Positions 42,424 to 51,402 of a DNA stretch of 64,000 bases are shown here, piece after piece (the stretch's first letter is position 1; each line of letters starts with the position of its first letter). This stretch comes from Microbacteriaceae bacterium X2B (lineage in GTDB: Bacteria; Actinomycetota; Actinomycetes; Actinomycetales; Microbacteriaceae). The notes below the pieces were generated by a model, which made no database searches, was not told the DNA's origin, and saw nothing but the letters and a program-made list of their open reading frames with translations. Location: positions 58,112 to 122,111 of the forward strand of contig SCPB01000003.1 in assembly GCA_005502445.1 (NCBI GenBank), written 5' to 3'. The translations under genes were made by a program, and so were the position numbers.

Positions 42424-44349
42424 GTGAGTCATCCCCCTCCCGTGTCGAGCGTCGGCCAGTACGGCAAGCCGCGCACGCGCATCAGCGGGATCGACGCCGC
42501 TGCGCAGAAGGCGGCCAACGCCGATGCGCCGCGCATCCCGAACCTGCTGCCGCGCATCGCGCAGCTGTTCGCTCCGCACAAGGCCGTGCTCGGGCTGACC
42601 ATCGCGCTCGTGCTGATCAGCGCGGGGCTGAGCGTGCTGCCTCCTCTGCTCACGCAGCAGGCATTCGACGTGGGGCTGTTCCCGCCGGGCGGGGAGCCGA
42701 ACGTGCCCGTGCTGCTCCGACTCGTCGGCCTGATGCTGCTGCTCTGGGTGCTCAGCGCCGGCCTCGGCATCGCGCAGACCTATCTGACGGCGACGGTCGG
42801 CAACGCCGTCATGGCTCAGCTGCGGGTGAAGCTCTTCGATCACTTGCAGCGCATGGAACTCGCCTTCTTCACGCGCACCAAGACCGGTGTCATCCAGTCG
42901 CGACTGCAGAACGATGTCGGGGGTGTCGCAGGGGTGCTCAGCAATACCGTCTCGAGCGTCATCGGCAACACGGTCACGGTGCTCGCCGCGCTCGTCGCTA
43001 TGCTGCTGCTGAGCTGGCAGCTGACGCTCGTCGCCGTGATCCTGCTGCCCCTGCTCATCGCCGCGCAGCGCCGTGTCGGGCAGGTGCGCGCCCGCATCGC
43101 GACGAAGACGCAGGAGTCGCTGAGCGACATGACGGCGATCACGCAAGAGGCACTGAGCGTCTCGGGCATCTTGCTCGCCAAGAGCTTCTACCGTCAGCAC
43201 GCCGAGGTCGATCGCTACGCGGACGAGAACGAGGTGCAGCGAGGCCTGCAGGTGCAGCTGCAGATGAGCGGGCAGTGGTTCTTCGCGATGGTCAACGTCT
43301 TCCTGAGCGTCATCCCCGCCGTCATCTACCTCGTCGCGGCCTTCCTGCTTCAGGCGGATGTCGCGATCACCGCCGGCACGCTCGTCGCCTTCACGACGGT
43401 GCAGGCCCGGTTGACCTTCCCCCTGCTCGGCCTCCTGCGCGTCGCCCTCGATCTGCAGACCTCGGGCGCGCTCTTCGCGCGCATCTTCGAGTACCTCGAC
43501 CTCGAGCCGGCGATCGTGGAGAGCGCCGACGCGCGCGACGTCGATGCGAGCCAGGTCGGGCGCATCCGCTTCGACGACGTCGTCTTCCGCTATCCCGACG
43601 CCGGCGACGCGCAGCGGCCGACGCTCGACCACGTCTCGTTCGCGGTCGAGCCGGGGCAGTTCGTCGCCTTCGTCGGGCCGTCCGGGGCGGGCAAGACGAC
43701 CGTGTCGTACCTGATCCCGCGCCTGCACGAGGCGAGCGCGGGGCGGGTGCTGTTCGCCGGAACCGATGTGCGAGAACTCCGCCAGCAGAGCCTCATCGCG
43801 CAGGTCGGCATCGTCAGCCAGGAGACCTATCTCTTCCACGCGACGATCGCCGAGAACCTGCGCTACGCCAAGCCCGAGGCGAGCGACGCCGAGCTCGAGG
43901 CGGCGTGCCGCGCGGCGAGCATCCACGACACCATCGCCGGGTTCCCCGACGGGTACGACACGGTCGTGGGCGAGCGCGGCTACCGGCTCTCGGGCGGCGA
44001 GAAGCAGCGCATCGCGATCGCGCGCGTGCTGCTGAAAGACCCGCCCGTGCTGATCCTCGACGAAGCGACGAGCGCCCTCGACTCGGTGTCGGAGCGCGTC
44101 GTGCAGGCCGCTCTCGACTCGGCGACGCGCGGCCGCACGACCATCGCGATCGCGCACCGCCTCTCGACCATCGCGGCTGCCGACGTGATCCACGTGGTCG
44201 ACGGCGGCCGCATCGTCGAGAGCGGCGCGCACGACGAACTGATCGAGCTCGGCGGGGTCTACGCACGCCTGGTCGCCGAGCAGTCGACGGAACTGCGGGT
44301 CTCGAGCGGCAGTCCTCAGACCGAGCGGTACAGCTCCGTCGAGAGGTAG
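42424..44349 (+). CDS. ABC exporter with fused membrane and ATPase domains
   Basis: A 641-residue half-transporter. Six membrane helices occupy about residues 50-340. The ATPase has Walker A GPSGAGKTT (418-426), a Q-loop (IVSQETYLFH), signature LSGGEKQRIAIARVL, Walker B VLILDEATSALDS and the H-loop IAIAHRLST. It should work as a homodimer (or with another half) to export a lipid, peptide or drug; the substrate is not evident. A TAGGCT -10 box (42412-42417) six bases before the GTG indicates a leaderless transcript. Its 3' end overlaps the broken cysteine-synthase-like gene on the other strand by 34 bases. Confidence 0.9.
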   Translation: MSHPPPVSSVGQYGKPRTRISGIDAAAQKAANADAPRIPNLLPRIAQLFAPHKAVLGLTIALVLISAGLSVLPPLLTQQAFDVGLFPPGGEPNVPVLLRLVGLMLLLWVLSAGLGIAQTYLTATVGNAVMAQLRVKLFDHLQRMELAFFTRTKTGVIQSRLQNDVGGVAGVLSNTVSSVIGNTVTVLAALVAMLLLSWQLTLVAVILLPLLIAAQRRVGQVRARIATKTQESLSDMTAITQEALSVSGILLAKSFYRQHAEVDRYADENEVQRGLQVQLQMSGQWFFAMVNVFLSVIPAVIYLVAAFLLQADVAITAGTLVAFTTVQARLTFPLLGLLRVALDLQTSGALFARIFEYLDLEPAIVESADARDVDASQVGRIRFDDVVFRYPDAGDAQRPTLDHVSFAVEPGQFVAFVGPSGAGKTTVSYLIPRLHEASAGRVLFAGTDVRELRQQSLIAQVGIVSQETYLFHATIAENLRYAKPEASDAELEAACRAASIHDTIAGFPDGYDTVVGERGYRLSGGEKQRIAIARVLLKDPPVLILDEATSALDSVSERVVQAALDSATRGRTTIAIAHRLSTIAAADVIHVVDGGRIVESGAHDELIELGGVYARLVAEQSTELRVSSGSPQTERYSSVER

Positions 44350-44976
44350 CGCAGCCCCGAGTCGCACAGGATCGTCGCGACAGTCGCATCCGGGCGTAGT
44401 CGCTCGGCGACGCGGATCGCGGCGACGATATTCGCTCCAGACGACGTTCCCGCGAAGAGACCTTCCTCGCGCGCGAGCCGACGAGCCATCGCCATCGCCT
44501 CATCCGCGCCGACGGTCACGATCTCGTCAACCTGTTCCGGCTCCCACAGCGGCGGCACGAACCCGGCGCTGATGCCTTCGATGCGGTTCGAACCCGTCGG
44601 GCCCCCGACAGCACGGCCGACTCGGCAGGCTCGACGGGCTCGACGGCCACGATGCGCATGCCGGGGGAGTGCCCCCGCAGCACGCGTCCGACGCCGTGGA
44701 TGGAGTGCGCGGTGCCGACGACGTGCACGAAGGCGTCGACGGCGCCCTCGACTGCGGCGCGGGCCATCCGGTCTTTCATGCTGCCGGTCGGATTCGCCCA
44801 CTCGAGCTTGGCGCCGCCGTGCGGGCGCCGCCGTGCGGGCTCAGTCGCCGCAACTCGACCATCGGCGTGTCGCCGATTCCCGCGAAGGCGCGATCGATCC
44901 GTCCACTGCGGCACCGATTCCTGGTCGTGGCGCTCGAGCTCCAGTGAGCCACAGCGTGCCACTGCGCACGACGCAT
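44316..44976 (-). pseudogene. Broken cysteine-synthase-like (PLP-dependent) gene
   Basis: The pieces IGDTPMVELRRLSP, LEWANPTGSMKDRMARAA, VGADEAMAMARRLAREEGL and FAGTSSGANIVAAIRVAERL are those of a cysteine synthase/cystathionine beta-synthase-fold enzyme, but they lie in different frames. A 14-base tandem duplication (44811-44838) shifts the frame before the PLP-lysine region. About 90-100 codons are missing after EGA, removing the PLP phosphate loop. A one-base loss in a G run near 44602-44606 shifts the frame again. The C-terminal third is intact. It cannot make a working enzyme. Nearby intact PLP enzymes of sulfur metabolism (50-52.6 kb) may have made it dispensable. Confidence 0.88.
44811..44838. 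repeat. 14-bp tandem duplication inside the pseudogene
   Basis: GCGCCGCCGTGCGG occurs twice in direct succession (44811-44824, 44825-44838). Fourteen is not a multiple of three, so the duplication itself breaks the frame. Confidence 0.9.
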
Positions 44977-45005
44977 CGCAAGGCCCCGCCGGGGTCGACG
45001 CGGCG

Positions 45006-45683
45006 CTACGAGCGTTCGGCGAGCAACTTGGTCATGTAGTCGATCTCCTTCTGCTGCAGCGTGACGATGCTCTGCGCGAGAGGTGCGATGAGCGCGTTGT
45101 CGCTGCGCGCGAGCAATGCCTCAGCCATATCCATGCCACCCCGATGGTGGGCGATCATGAGTTCGAGGAAGATTCGTTCCGCCTCCACGCCGTCGGCGTC
45201 GCGGAGCCGCTGCACGTCCTCGGAGCTCGCCATGCCCGGCATCTCGGTGCTCGCCATGGCGCCGCCCCCATGATCCATACCGGTCATGCTGCCGTCGAGC
45301 GTCGGCTGCGACATCCACGCCATGGGCGGATCGGAGGACGTCTGCGGCAGGTTCCACGCCGTAAGCCACGCGTACATCTGCCCGGCCTGCTGCGACTGCG
45401 CCGTGATGATGTCGAGGGCGAGGAGCCGCAGCTCGTCGTCGTCGCTGCGGTCACGGATGAGAATGGCCATCTCGACGGCCTGGTTGTGGTGTGCCTGCAT
45501 GTCACGGGCGAAGCCGGCTTCTGCGCTCGTCGAGCTCGGGGTCGGGGCGGCTTCGGCCGGAGCAGTGGTGCGGCCGATCAGCACCCCCGTGACCAGGGTG
45601 AGCAGTACGAGTACCGCAACGGTGAACAGGCGCACCCGGCGCGAACCGGCTTCGACCCCGATGCGGCCGTCTCCGGCTTCCAC
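45006..45683 (-). CDS. DUF305 family protein, Met/His-rich membrane-anchored
   Basis: A 225-residue protein with one N-terminal membrane segment (about residues 18-40) and an extracytoplasmic four-helix DUF305 domain. Family features are FARDMQAHHNQAVEMA and the repeat-like FLELMIAHHRGGMDMAEAL. Between them is a Met/His/Gly-rich stretch (GSMTGMDHGGGAM) of the kind that binds copper. DUF305 proteins are ferritin-like and often sit in copper-resistance loci; that role is inferred. The GTG at 45683 has AAAGG ten bases upstream; a TTG at 45689 overlapping the previous stop is an alternative. It is translationally close to the DUF3105 gene. Confidence 0.85.
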   Translation of the reverse strand: MEAGDGRIGVEAGSRRVRLFTVAVLVLLTLVTGVLIGRTTAPAEAAPTPSSTSAEAGFARDMQAHHNQAVEMAILIRDRSDDDELRLLALDIITAQSQQAGQMYAWLTAWNLPQTSSDPPMAWMSQPTLDGSMTGMDHGGGAMASTEMPGMASSEDVQRLRDADGVEAERIFLELMIAHHRGGMDMAEALLARSDNALIAPLAQSIVTLQQKEIDYMTKLLAERS

Positions 45684-45685
45684 GG

Positions 45686-46342
45686 TCAACGGACCTTTCC
45701 GGGGCCGTCGACACCCTGAGTGCACAGCGCACCTGGCTCGGGCGCCGACGCTGCCAAGCGATACTTCGTGATGAAGTCGTCGAGTCGGGGATCGTCGACT
45801 CCGTCGAGCGACACCTGGACGCCCCACCCACTCGCGACGACGGGGGCGTCGAGACCCTCGAAGGGCGAGAGCACCACGTAGCTGCTCGGCATCGCATCAC
45901 GCAAAGCACCGAGATCGCCGTCAGAGACTTCGGCCGCGTCGTAGGTGATCCAGACGGCGCCGTGCTCGAGGGAGTGCACGACGTTCTCGCTCGGCACGAC
46001 TTCCTCGTATACACCGCAGTTGAGCCACGCGGGGTTGTGCGGGCCACCGGCGGGCGGGGTCATGTCGTATTCGACGGCTGTCTCGACGTGCGCTGGCTCG
46101 AGACCTTCGAAGGTCTCGAGCCCGGCGATGTCGATGTCGGCGGGGTCGACCTTCGGCTGCGCGCTCGTCACGACGATCGAGATGATGATCGCGACGACGG
46201 CGAGGGCGCCGACGACGGCGCTCACGACGGTGATGAGGTTGCGGCGCTTCTCGCGCTGTTGCTTGGCCTTGAGGGCGGCGACCTTCTCGGCGCGGCGCTT
46301 CTCGCGCTGCTGTTTGATCGTGAGGTTCTCGTCATTCGGCAC
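45686..46342 (-). CDS. DUF3105 family protein
   Basis: A 218-residue protein with a highly charged cytoplasmic N-terminus (KQQREKRR repeats, residues ~10-35), one membrane helix (ITVVSAVVGALAVVAIIISIV) and an extracytoplasmic DUF3105 domain (PPAGGPHNPAWLNCGVYEE, VVHSLEHGAVWITY). The two conserved His-containing motifs and single Cys suggest metal or redox chemistry, but the function is unknown. The GTG at 46342 has GGAG eight bases before it. It is followed within three bases by the DUF305 gene, a pairing common in actinobacteria. Confidence 0.85.
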   Translation of the reverse strand: MPNDENLTIKQQREKRRAEKVAALKAKQQREKRRNLITVVSAVVGALAVVAIIISIVVTSAQPKVDPADIDIAGLETFEGLEPAHVETAVEYDMTPPAGGPHNPAWLNCGVYEEVVPSENVVHSLEHGAVWITYDAAEVSDGDLGALRDAMPSSYVVLSPFEGLDAPVVASGWGVQVSLDGVDDPRLDDFITKYRLAASAPEPGALCTQGVDGPGKVR

Positions 46343-46439
46343 GGTGAAGGCTCCAGCAGGGGTCGGGGATGCGCGGATTTCGGCGACGGCTACGATCGGG
46401 CGCAGTGTCTTGAACACCATTATCCCCGATCGATCCGCG

Positions 46440-46472
46440 GTGCGGCTGGCCGATACGGTCGGCCAGCCGCAC
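46440..46472 (-). terminator. Terminator after metE
   Basis: GTGCGGCTGGCC pairs perfectly with GGCCAGCCGCAC, fifteen bases after the leftward metE stop. Confidence 0.75.
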
Positions 46473-46486
46473 GACTCGGCGCGGGG

Positions 46487-48817
46487 TCAACGGGCGGAGA
46501 GCTGCTCTCGTACTCGCTCGGTCGCGGCGATGAGATTGCGCAGAGACGCGGTCGTCTCGTCGTAACCGCGTGTCTTGAGCCCGCAGTCGGGGTTCACCCA
46601 GAGCTGGCCGACGTCGAGGCCGTCGACCGCGACCTCGATGAGCCGGATGATCTCGTCCACGCCGGGAACGCGCGGGGAGTGGATGTCGTAGACGCCCGGG
46701 CCGATGCCCGCCGCGAATCCGCTGCTGCGGAGCGAGGCGACGACCTCCATGCGCGAGCGCGCCGCCTCGATGCTCGTGACGTCGGCGTCCAGGTTGCGGA
46801 CGGCGTCGATCACCACCCCGAACTCGCTGTAGCAGAGGTGCGTGTGGATCTGCGTCTGCGGCGTCACCCCGGAGGTCGCGACCCGGAAGGCGCGGACCGA
46901 CCAGTCGAGATAGTCCGCCTGCTCCGCGATCGTGAGCGGCAGGAGCTCGCGAAGAGCGGGCTCGTCGACCTGGACGACGGCGATGCCCGCCGCCTCGAGG
47001 TCGGCCACCTCCTCGCGCAGGGCGAGGGCGACCTGCAGGGCGGTCTCGGCGAGCGGCTGATCGTCGCGGGGGAAGGACCACGCGAGGATCGTCACGGGCC
47101 CGGTGAGCATCCCCTTGACGGGCTTCGCGGTCAGTGACTGAGCGTAGGTCGCCCACCGAACCGTGATCGGCTGGGGTCGTGAGACGTCGCCCCAGATGAT
47201 CGAGGGCCGCGTGGCGCGGCTGCCATACGACTGCACCCAGCCGTTCGTCGTCGTCGCGAAGCCGTCGAGGTTCTCGGCGAAGTACTGCACCATGTCGTTG
47301 CGCTCGGGTTCGCCGTGCACGATGACGTCGAGACCGAGCTCCTCCTGCAGTCGCACGACGCGCTCGATCTCCTCCTCGAGGAAGCGCTCGTAGCCTGCGG
47401 TGTCGAGGTCGCCCCGCCGGTGCGCTGCCCGCGCCCGGCGCACCTCTCCGGTCTGCGGGAACGAGCCGATCGTGGTCGTCGGCAGCACCGGGAGATCGAT
47501 GCGGGCGGACTGCTGCGCCTGGCGCTCGGCGAGCGGCTCGCGCCGCGCATCGGCCTCGGTCAGTGCGGCGACGCGCGCCCGCACGGCTCCGTCGCGCACG
47601 CCGGGTGCGCTCGCCCGCTCGGCGAGCGCGGCCGCCGCGGCGTCGAGCTCGAGCTGAACGGCTGCGGGGCCCTCGGCGAGACCGCGGGCGAGAGTCACGA
47701 CCTGCTCGATCTTCTGATCCGCGAACGCGAGCCAGGAGCGCAGCGTGGCGTCGAGCTCGGGCTCGTCGGCGATGTCGTGCGGGATGTGCAGGAGCGTCGT
47801 CGAGGGGCTGACCGAGACGGTGCCGCCGAGCGAACGGGCCGACTCGGCTCGTGCCAGGGCGGCCGCGAGGTCGCCCCTCCAGATCGTCCGGCCGTCGACG
47901 ACCCCCGCGACGATCGCAACCCCGGCGAGTCGTTCGCGCGTCTCGTCGTCGATCTCGGGGAGGGCGCCCCGCACGAGGTCGAGGCCGATCGCCTCGACGC
48001 CGGCCGAGGCGAGCGCCGCGAGGCCATCGCCGATGGGGCCGTACGAGGTGGAGACGAAGAGGGCCGGACGGTCGGGCCCGGCGGCGAGTGCGCGGTGCGC
48101 GCGCTCGAGAGCATCGACCAGCTCGGCGCGGTCGTAGCCGGTGCTCTCGCTCACGACGGCGGGCTCGTCCAGCTGCACCCACTGGACGCCCGCTGCGGCC
48201 AGCTCGGCGAGCAGCAGAGAGTAGACCCGGACGAGGTCGTCGAGCCGGTCGAGCGGGCGGAATCCGGCCGAAGAGCCGTCAGCGGGCTTCGCGAGCGCGA
48301 GGAGCGTCACCGGCCCGACGAGCACGGGTCGCGACACGATGCCCTGTTGGCGCGCCTCGCGGGCGAGGGAGACGAGGCGCCCGCCGTGCGCCGAGAACGC
48401 CGTGCTCGGGGAGATCTCGGGAACCGAGTAGTGGTAGTTGGAGTCGAACCACTTCGTCATCTCGACCGGCGCACGGTCGCCGTCGCCGCGAGCGATCGTG
48501 AAGAGCCCGGCGAGGCTCACACCGCCGTCTGCGTCGACGAGGTCGGCGAAGCGCTCGGGAACCGCGCCGACGGCGAGCGCAGCGTCGAGAACCTGGTCGT
48601 AGTAGCTGAACGACTCCGGGACGGCGGAGCTCGCGGCGTCGAGTCCGAGGCCGACGAGGCGAGCGCGCGTGGCGGAGCGCAGCTCGGCGGTGCGGCGCTC
48701 GAGCTCGGCCTCGTCGATGCTGCCCGACCAGAACGCCTCCAGTGCGTGCTTGAGTTCGCGACGGCGCCCGATGCGGGGGTAGCCGAGCGTCGTCGATGCG
48801 GGGAACGGTGCGGTCAT
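46487..48817 (-). CDS. metE: Cobalamin-independent methionine synthase
   Basis: A 776-residue enzyme (normal length ~750-770) that transfers the methyl group of 5-methyltetrahydropteroyl-triglutamate to homocysteine. The N-terminus TTLGYPRIGRRRELKHALE is the conserved folate-domain start. In the C-terminal domain IGSFPQTGEVRRAR starts the barrel, and zinc ligands occur in IHTHLCYSEF (His, Cys) and in NPDCGLKTRGYDE (Cys). The ATG overlaps the metF stop (ATGA), so metF-metE is a coupled operon supplying and using methyl-folate. Confidence 0.96.
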   Translation of the reverse strand: MTAPFPASTTLGYPRIGRRRELKHALEAFWSGSIDEAELERRTAELRSATRARLVGLGLDAASSAVPESFSYYDQVLDAALAVGAVPERFADLVDADGGVSLAGLFTIARGDGDRAPVEMTKWFDSNYHYSVPEISPSTAFSAHGGRLVSLAREARQQGIVSRPVLVGPVTLLALAKPADGSSAGFRPLDRLDDLVRVYSLLLAELAAAGVQWVQLDEPAVVSESTGYDRAELVDALERAHRALAAGPDRPALFVSTSYGPIGDGLAALASAGVEAIGLDLVRGALPEIDDETRERLAGVAIVAGVVDGRTIWRGDLAAALARAESARSLGGTVSVSPSTTLLHIPHDIADEPELDATLRSWLAFADQKIEQVVTLARGLAEGPAAVQLELDAAAAALAERASAPGVRDGAVRARVAALTEADARREPLAERQAQQSARIDLPVLPTTTIGSFPQTGEVRRARAAHRRGDLDTAGYERFLEEEIERVVRLQEELGLDVIVHGEPERNDMVQYFAENLDGFATTTNGWVQSYGSRATRPSIIWGDVSRPQPITVRWATYAQSLTAKPVKGMLTGPVTILAWSFPRDDQPLAETALQVALALREEVADLEAAGIAVVQVDEPALRELLPLTIAEQADYLDWSVRAFRVATSGVTPQTQIHTHLCYSEFGVVIDAVRNLDADVTSIEAARSRMEVVASLRSSGFAAGIGPGVYDIHSPRVPGVDEIIRLIEVAVDGLDVGQLWVNPDCGLKTRGYDETTASLRNLIAATERVREQLSAR

Positions 48818-49809
48818 GGTGTCCTCCTCAGGACGTCGGTGGGGGCTGTCGTGCTGCGTCGTCGGCCGGCGTCGAGCCGGTCGATGAGGGGCAGCACAGT
48901 GTCGTATCGGTTGAACGTGTAGAGGTGCAGTGCGGGAGCGCCCAGGGCGAGCACCTCGGTCGCAAGGTCGAAAGCGTGCTGCAGTCCGATCTCTGCGGCG
49001 TCGGTCGGGGTGGCGTCGCCCAGGGCGTCGCGAAGCCCGCGCGGGGCCGGTTGATCGGTCAGCTCGGCCACCCGGAGGAGGCGCTGGGCCGAGTCGACGG
49101 GCATGAGGCCGGGGATGATCGGCATCGTGACGCCGGCGTCACGAGCTCGCTCGACGTATTCGGCGTAGTCGTCGGTGCGGAACAGCACCTGGGTCAGAGC
49201 CATCGTCGCCCCGGCGGTCTGCTTCGCGAGAAGCGCGTCGACATCCTGCCATCGGGACTGGGCCTTCGGGTGCCCGCTCGGGAACGCCGCGACGGCGATC
49301 CGGATCGGGCGGGAACGCTCGGTGATCGTCGCGGCGCCGCGCAACGGGAGTGCCAGTGACCCGAACGGCTCGCGCTCCTGCTGAACGCGCAGGATCAGCT
49401 GCACGAGTTCCGCAGCGGTGCCGATCGTGCCGATCGGCACCGACGGATCGTTCGGGGGATCGCCGCGCAGGGCGAGGAAGCTCGTGACCCCCGCGTCGAG
49501 GAACTCGTGCACGAGGCTGTTCGCCTGAGCGTGATCCATGCCGACGCACGTCAGGTGGGCCATCGCGGGCACGGTGGTGTGCTCGAGGATGTAGCTCAGC
49601 ACGGTGAGCGATCGGTCGCGGACGGACCCGGATGCGCCGTAGGTCACGGAGAAGAACTGCGGGTCGGCCGTGGCGAGCCGGTCGATGGTTCGCCCCAGCG
49701 CGATCGCGGAGGCGTCGCTGCGCGGCGGGAACAGTTCGAACGACACCGGCACGCGCGCTGAGGGCGCGCCGGAACCGACGGAAGGAGCGTGGGAAGTGTC
49801 GGCGGTCAT
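48814..49809 (-). CDS. metF: 5,10-methylenetetrahydrofolate reductase
   Basis: A 331-residue flavoenzyme. It has SFELFPPRSD near the N-terminus with the catalytic Glu, FFSVTYGASGSVRDRS, AHLTCVGMDH, and the flavin-binding ALRGDPP motif. APALHLYTFNRYD is the C-terminal signature. It makes the methyl donor used by MetE. The ATG at 49809 is chosen, with an in-frame GTG at 49818 as alternative. The first gene of the metF-metE operon, it is divergent from the cystathionine beta-synthase gene with a 204-base intergenic region. Confidence 0.93.
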   Translation of the reverse strand: MTADTSHAPSVGSGAPSARVPVSFELFPPRSDASAIALGRTIDRLATADPQFFSVTYGASGSVRDRSLTVLSYILEHTTVPAMAHLTCVGMDHAQANSLVHEFLDAGVTSFLALRGDPPNDPSVPIGTIGTAAELVQLILRVQQEREPFGSLALPLRGAATITERSRPIRIAVAAFPSGHPKAQSRWQDVDALLAKQTAGATMALTQVLFRTDDYAEYVERARDAGVTMPIIPGLMPVDSAQRLLRVAELTDQPAPRGLRDALGDATPTDAAEIGLQHAFDLATEVLALGAPALHLYTFNRYDTVLPLIDRLDAGRRRSTTAPTDVLRRTP

Positions 49810-50013
49810 CCTCGTCACCTGGCGTCGACAAACAGGACAGGTGCAGGGAGCGGGTGCCGGGCTCGACGGTCGTTCCCGACCGCGGGGTGCGCGGTCGTGC
49901 AGCGCCTACGGTACGCCGGGATGCGCGAAAGAGCGAACGGGGCACCGCTCCTGTGACGCTATGTTGCGTTCCGAGTCCGTCGGGCGGGCGTCGCCCGCCA
50001 GTAGGCTCGGGAC

Positions 50014-51378
50014 ATGAAGTTCGCCGATAGCGTGATCGACCTGATCGGGAACACCCCCCTCGTGCGCCTCAACCGGATCACCGAGGGGGTCTCTGCGACG
50101 GTTCTGGCGAAGGTCGAGTACCTGAATCCGGGCGGCTCGGCGAAAGACCGCATCGCGACGCGCATCATCGACGCGGCAGAGCGCGACGGCCTGCTGAAGC
50201 CGGGCGGCACGATCGTCGAGCCCACGAGCGGCAACACCGGCGTCGGCCTCGCCCTCGTCGCGCAGCAGCGCGGATACCGGTGCGTCTTCGTGCTTCCCGA
50301 CAAGGTGGGCGAGGACAAGCGCAGCGTGCTCACCGCCTACGGCGCCGAGATCGTCGTGACGCCGACCTCGGTGTCGCCCGACAGCCCCGACTCGTACTAC
50401 AGCGTCAGCGACCGGCTCGCGCGCGAGATCCCCGGCGCGTTCAAGCCCGACCAGTACTCCAACCCCAACGGCCCGCTCAGCCACTACGAGACGACCGGCC
50501 CCGAGATCTGGCGAGACACCGACGGCCGCGTGACGCACTTCGTCGCGGGCGTGGGCACGGGCGGGACGATCTCGGGCACCGGCCGCTACCTGAAGGAGGT
50601 GTCCGGCGGCGCGGTCCGCGTGATCGGAGCCGACCCCGAGGGCAGCGTGTACTCCGGCGGCTCGGGCCGGCCGTATCTCGTCGAGGGGGTGGGGGAGGAC
50701 TTCTGGCCGACCGCCTACGACCCCTCGGTGGTCGATCAGATCATCGCGGCCTCCGACGCCGAGTCCTTCGCCATGACGCGACGGCTCGCCCGCGAGGAGG
50801 GGTTGCTCGTCGGCGGCTCCTGCGGGCTCGCCGTCGTCGCCGCGCTCGAGGTGGCGCGGGGCCTGGGCCCCGACGACGTCGTCGTCGTGCTGCTGCCCGA
50901 TGGCGGTCGCGGCTATCTCGGCAAGGTGTTCAACGACGCCTGGATGCGCTCCTACGGCTTCCTCCCGACGAGCGACGCGACGACCGTCGCCGACGTGGTG
51001 GGGGCGAAGCCGACCGATCTGCCCGAGCTCGTGCACGTGCACCCCACCGACACGGTGCGGCACGCGATCGACAAGATGAGCCGATATGGCGTGTCGCAGA
51101 TGCCCGTGCTCTCGGCCGAGCCCCCCGTGGTGATCGGAGAAGTGGTCGGCTCGATCGACGAACGATCGCTCACCGAGGCAGTATTCAGCGGGAGGGCGCA
51201 GCTATCCGACGCGATCGACGCATTCGTCGGGCTGCGACTGCCTCTCATCGGTCTCACCGACTCGATCGGCAGTGCGAACACCGCACTCGCGGGGGTCGAT
51301 GCGCTCATGATCGTCGACGAGGGCAAGCCCGTCGGGGTGCTGACGAGGCACGACCTGCTCGCTTTCCTCAGCGCCTGA
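50014..51378 (+). CDS. Cystathionine beta-synthase
   Basis: A 454-residue PLP enzyme with a C-terminal pair of CBS domains. The catalytic domain starts IGNTPLVRLNRI; the PLP lysine is Lys44 in NPGGSAKDRIATR; the phosphate loop is EPTSGNTGVGLA, and GTGGTISGTGRYLKE follows. Residues ~330-454 form two CBS motifs (VHPTDTVRHAIDKMSRYGVS ... GVLTRHDLLAFLS), a regulatory Bateman module. It condenses serine (or acetylserine) with homocysteine. A TAGGCT box (50002-50007) six bases before the ATG predicts a leaderless transcript. The next gene encodes the gamma-type partner. Confidence 0.92.
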   Translation: MKFADSVIDLIGNTPLVRLNRITEGVSATVLAKVEYLNPGGSAKDRIATRIIDAAERDGLLKPGGTIVEPTSGNTGVGLALVAQQRGYRCVFVLPDKVGEDKRSVLTAYGAEIVVTPTSVSPDSPDSYYSVSDRLAREIPGAFKPDQYSNPNGPLSHYETTGPEIWRDTDGRVTHFVAGVGTGGTISGTGRYLKEVSGGAVRVIGADPEGSVYSGGSGRPYLVEGVGEDFWPTAYDPSVVDQIIAASDAESFAMTRRLAREEGLLVGGSCGLAVVAALEVARGLGPDDVVVVLLPDGGRGYLGKVFNDAWMRSYGFLPTSDATTVADVVGAKPTDLPELVHVHPTDTVRHAIDKMSRYGVSQMPVLSAEPPVVIGEVVGSIDERSLTEAVFSGRAQLSDAIDAFVGLRLPLIGLTDSIGSANTALAGVDALMIVDEGKPVGVLTRHDLLAFLSA

Positions 51379-51402
51379 TGAGTCCTGACCACGGGGAGCG
51401 CC

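Noticed and set aside
49819..49870. Cys-rich codons (CTCPVCRRQ) in frame directly upstream of metF, possible cysteine attenuator peptide
   Set aside because: There is no start codon or stop codon making a separate leader peptide, and no attenuator hairpin pair could be drawn.
49819..50013. Possible cobalamin or SAM riboswitch upstream of metF-metE
   Set aside because: No conserved B12-box or SAM-box core could be found; a covariance search would be needed.
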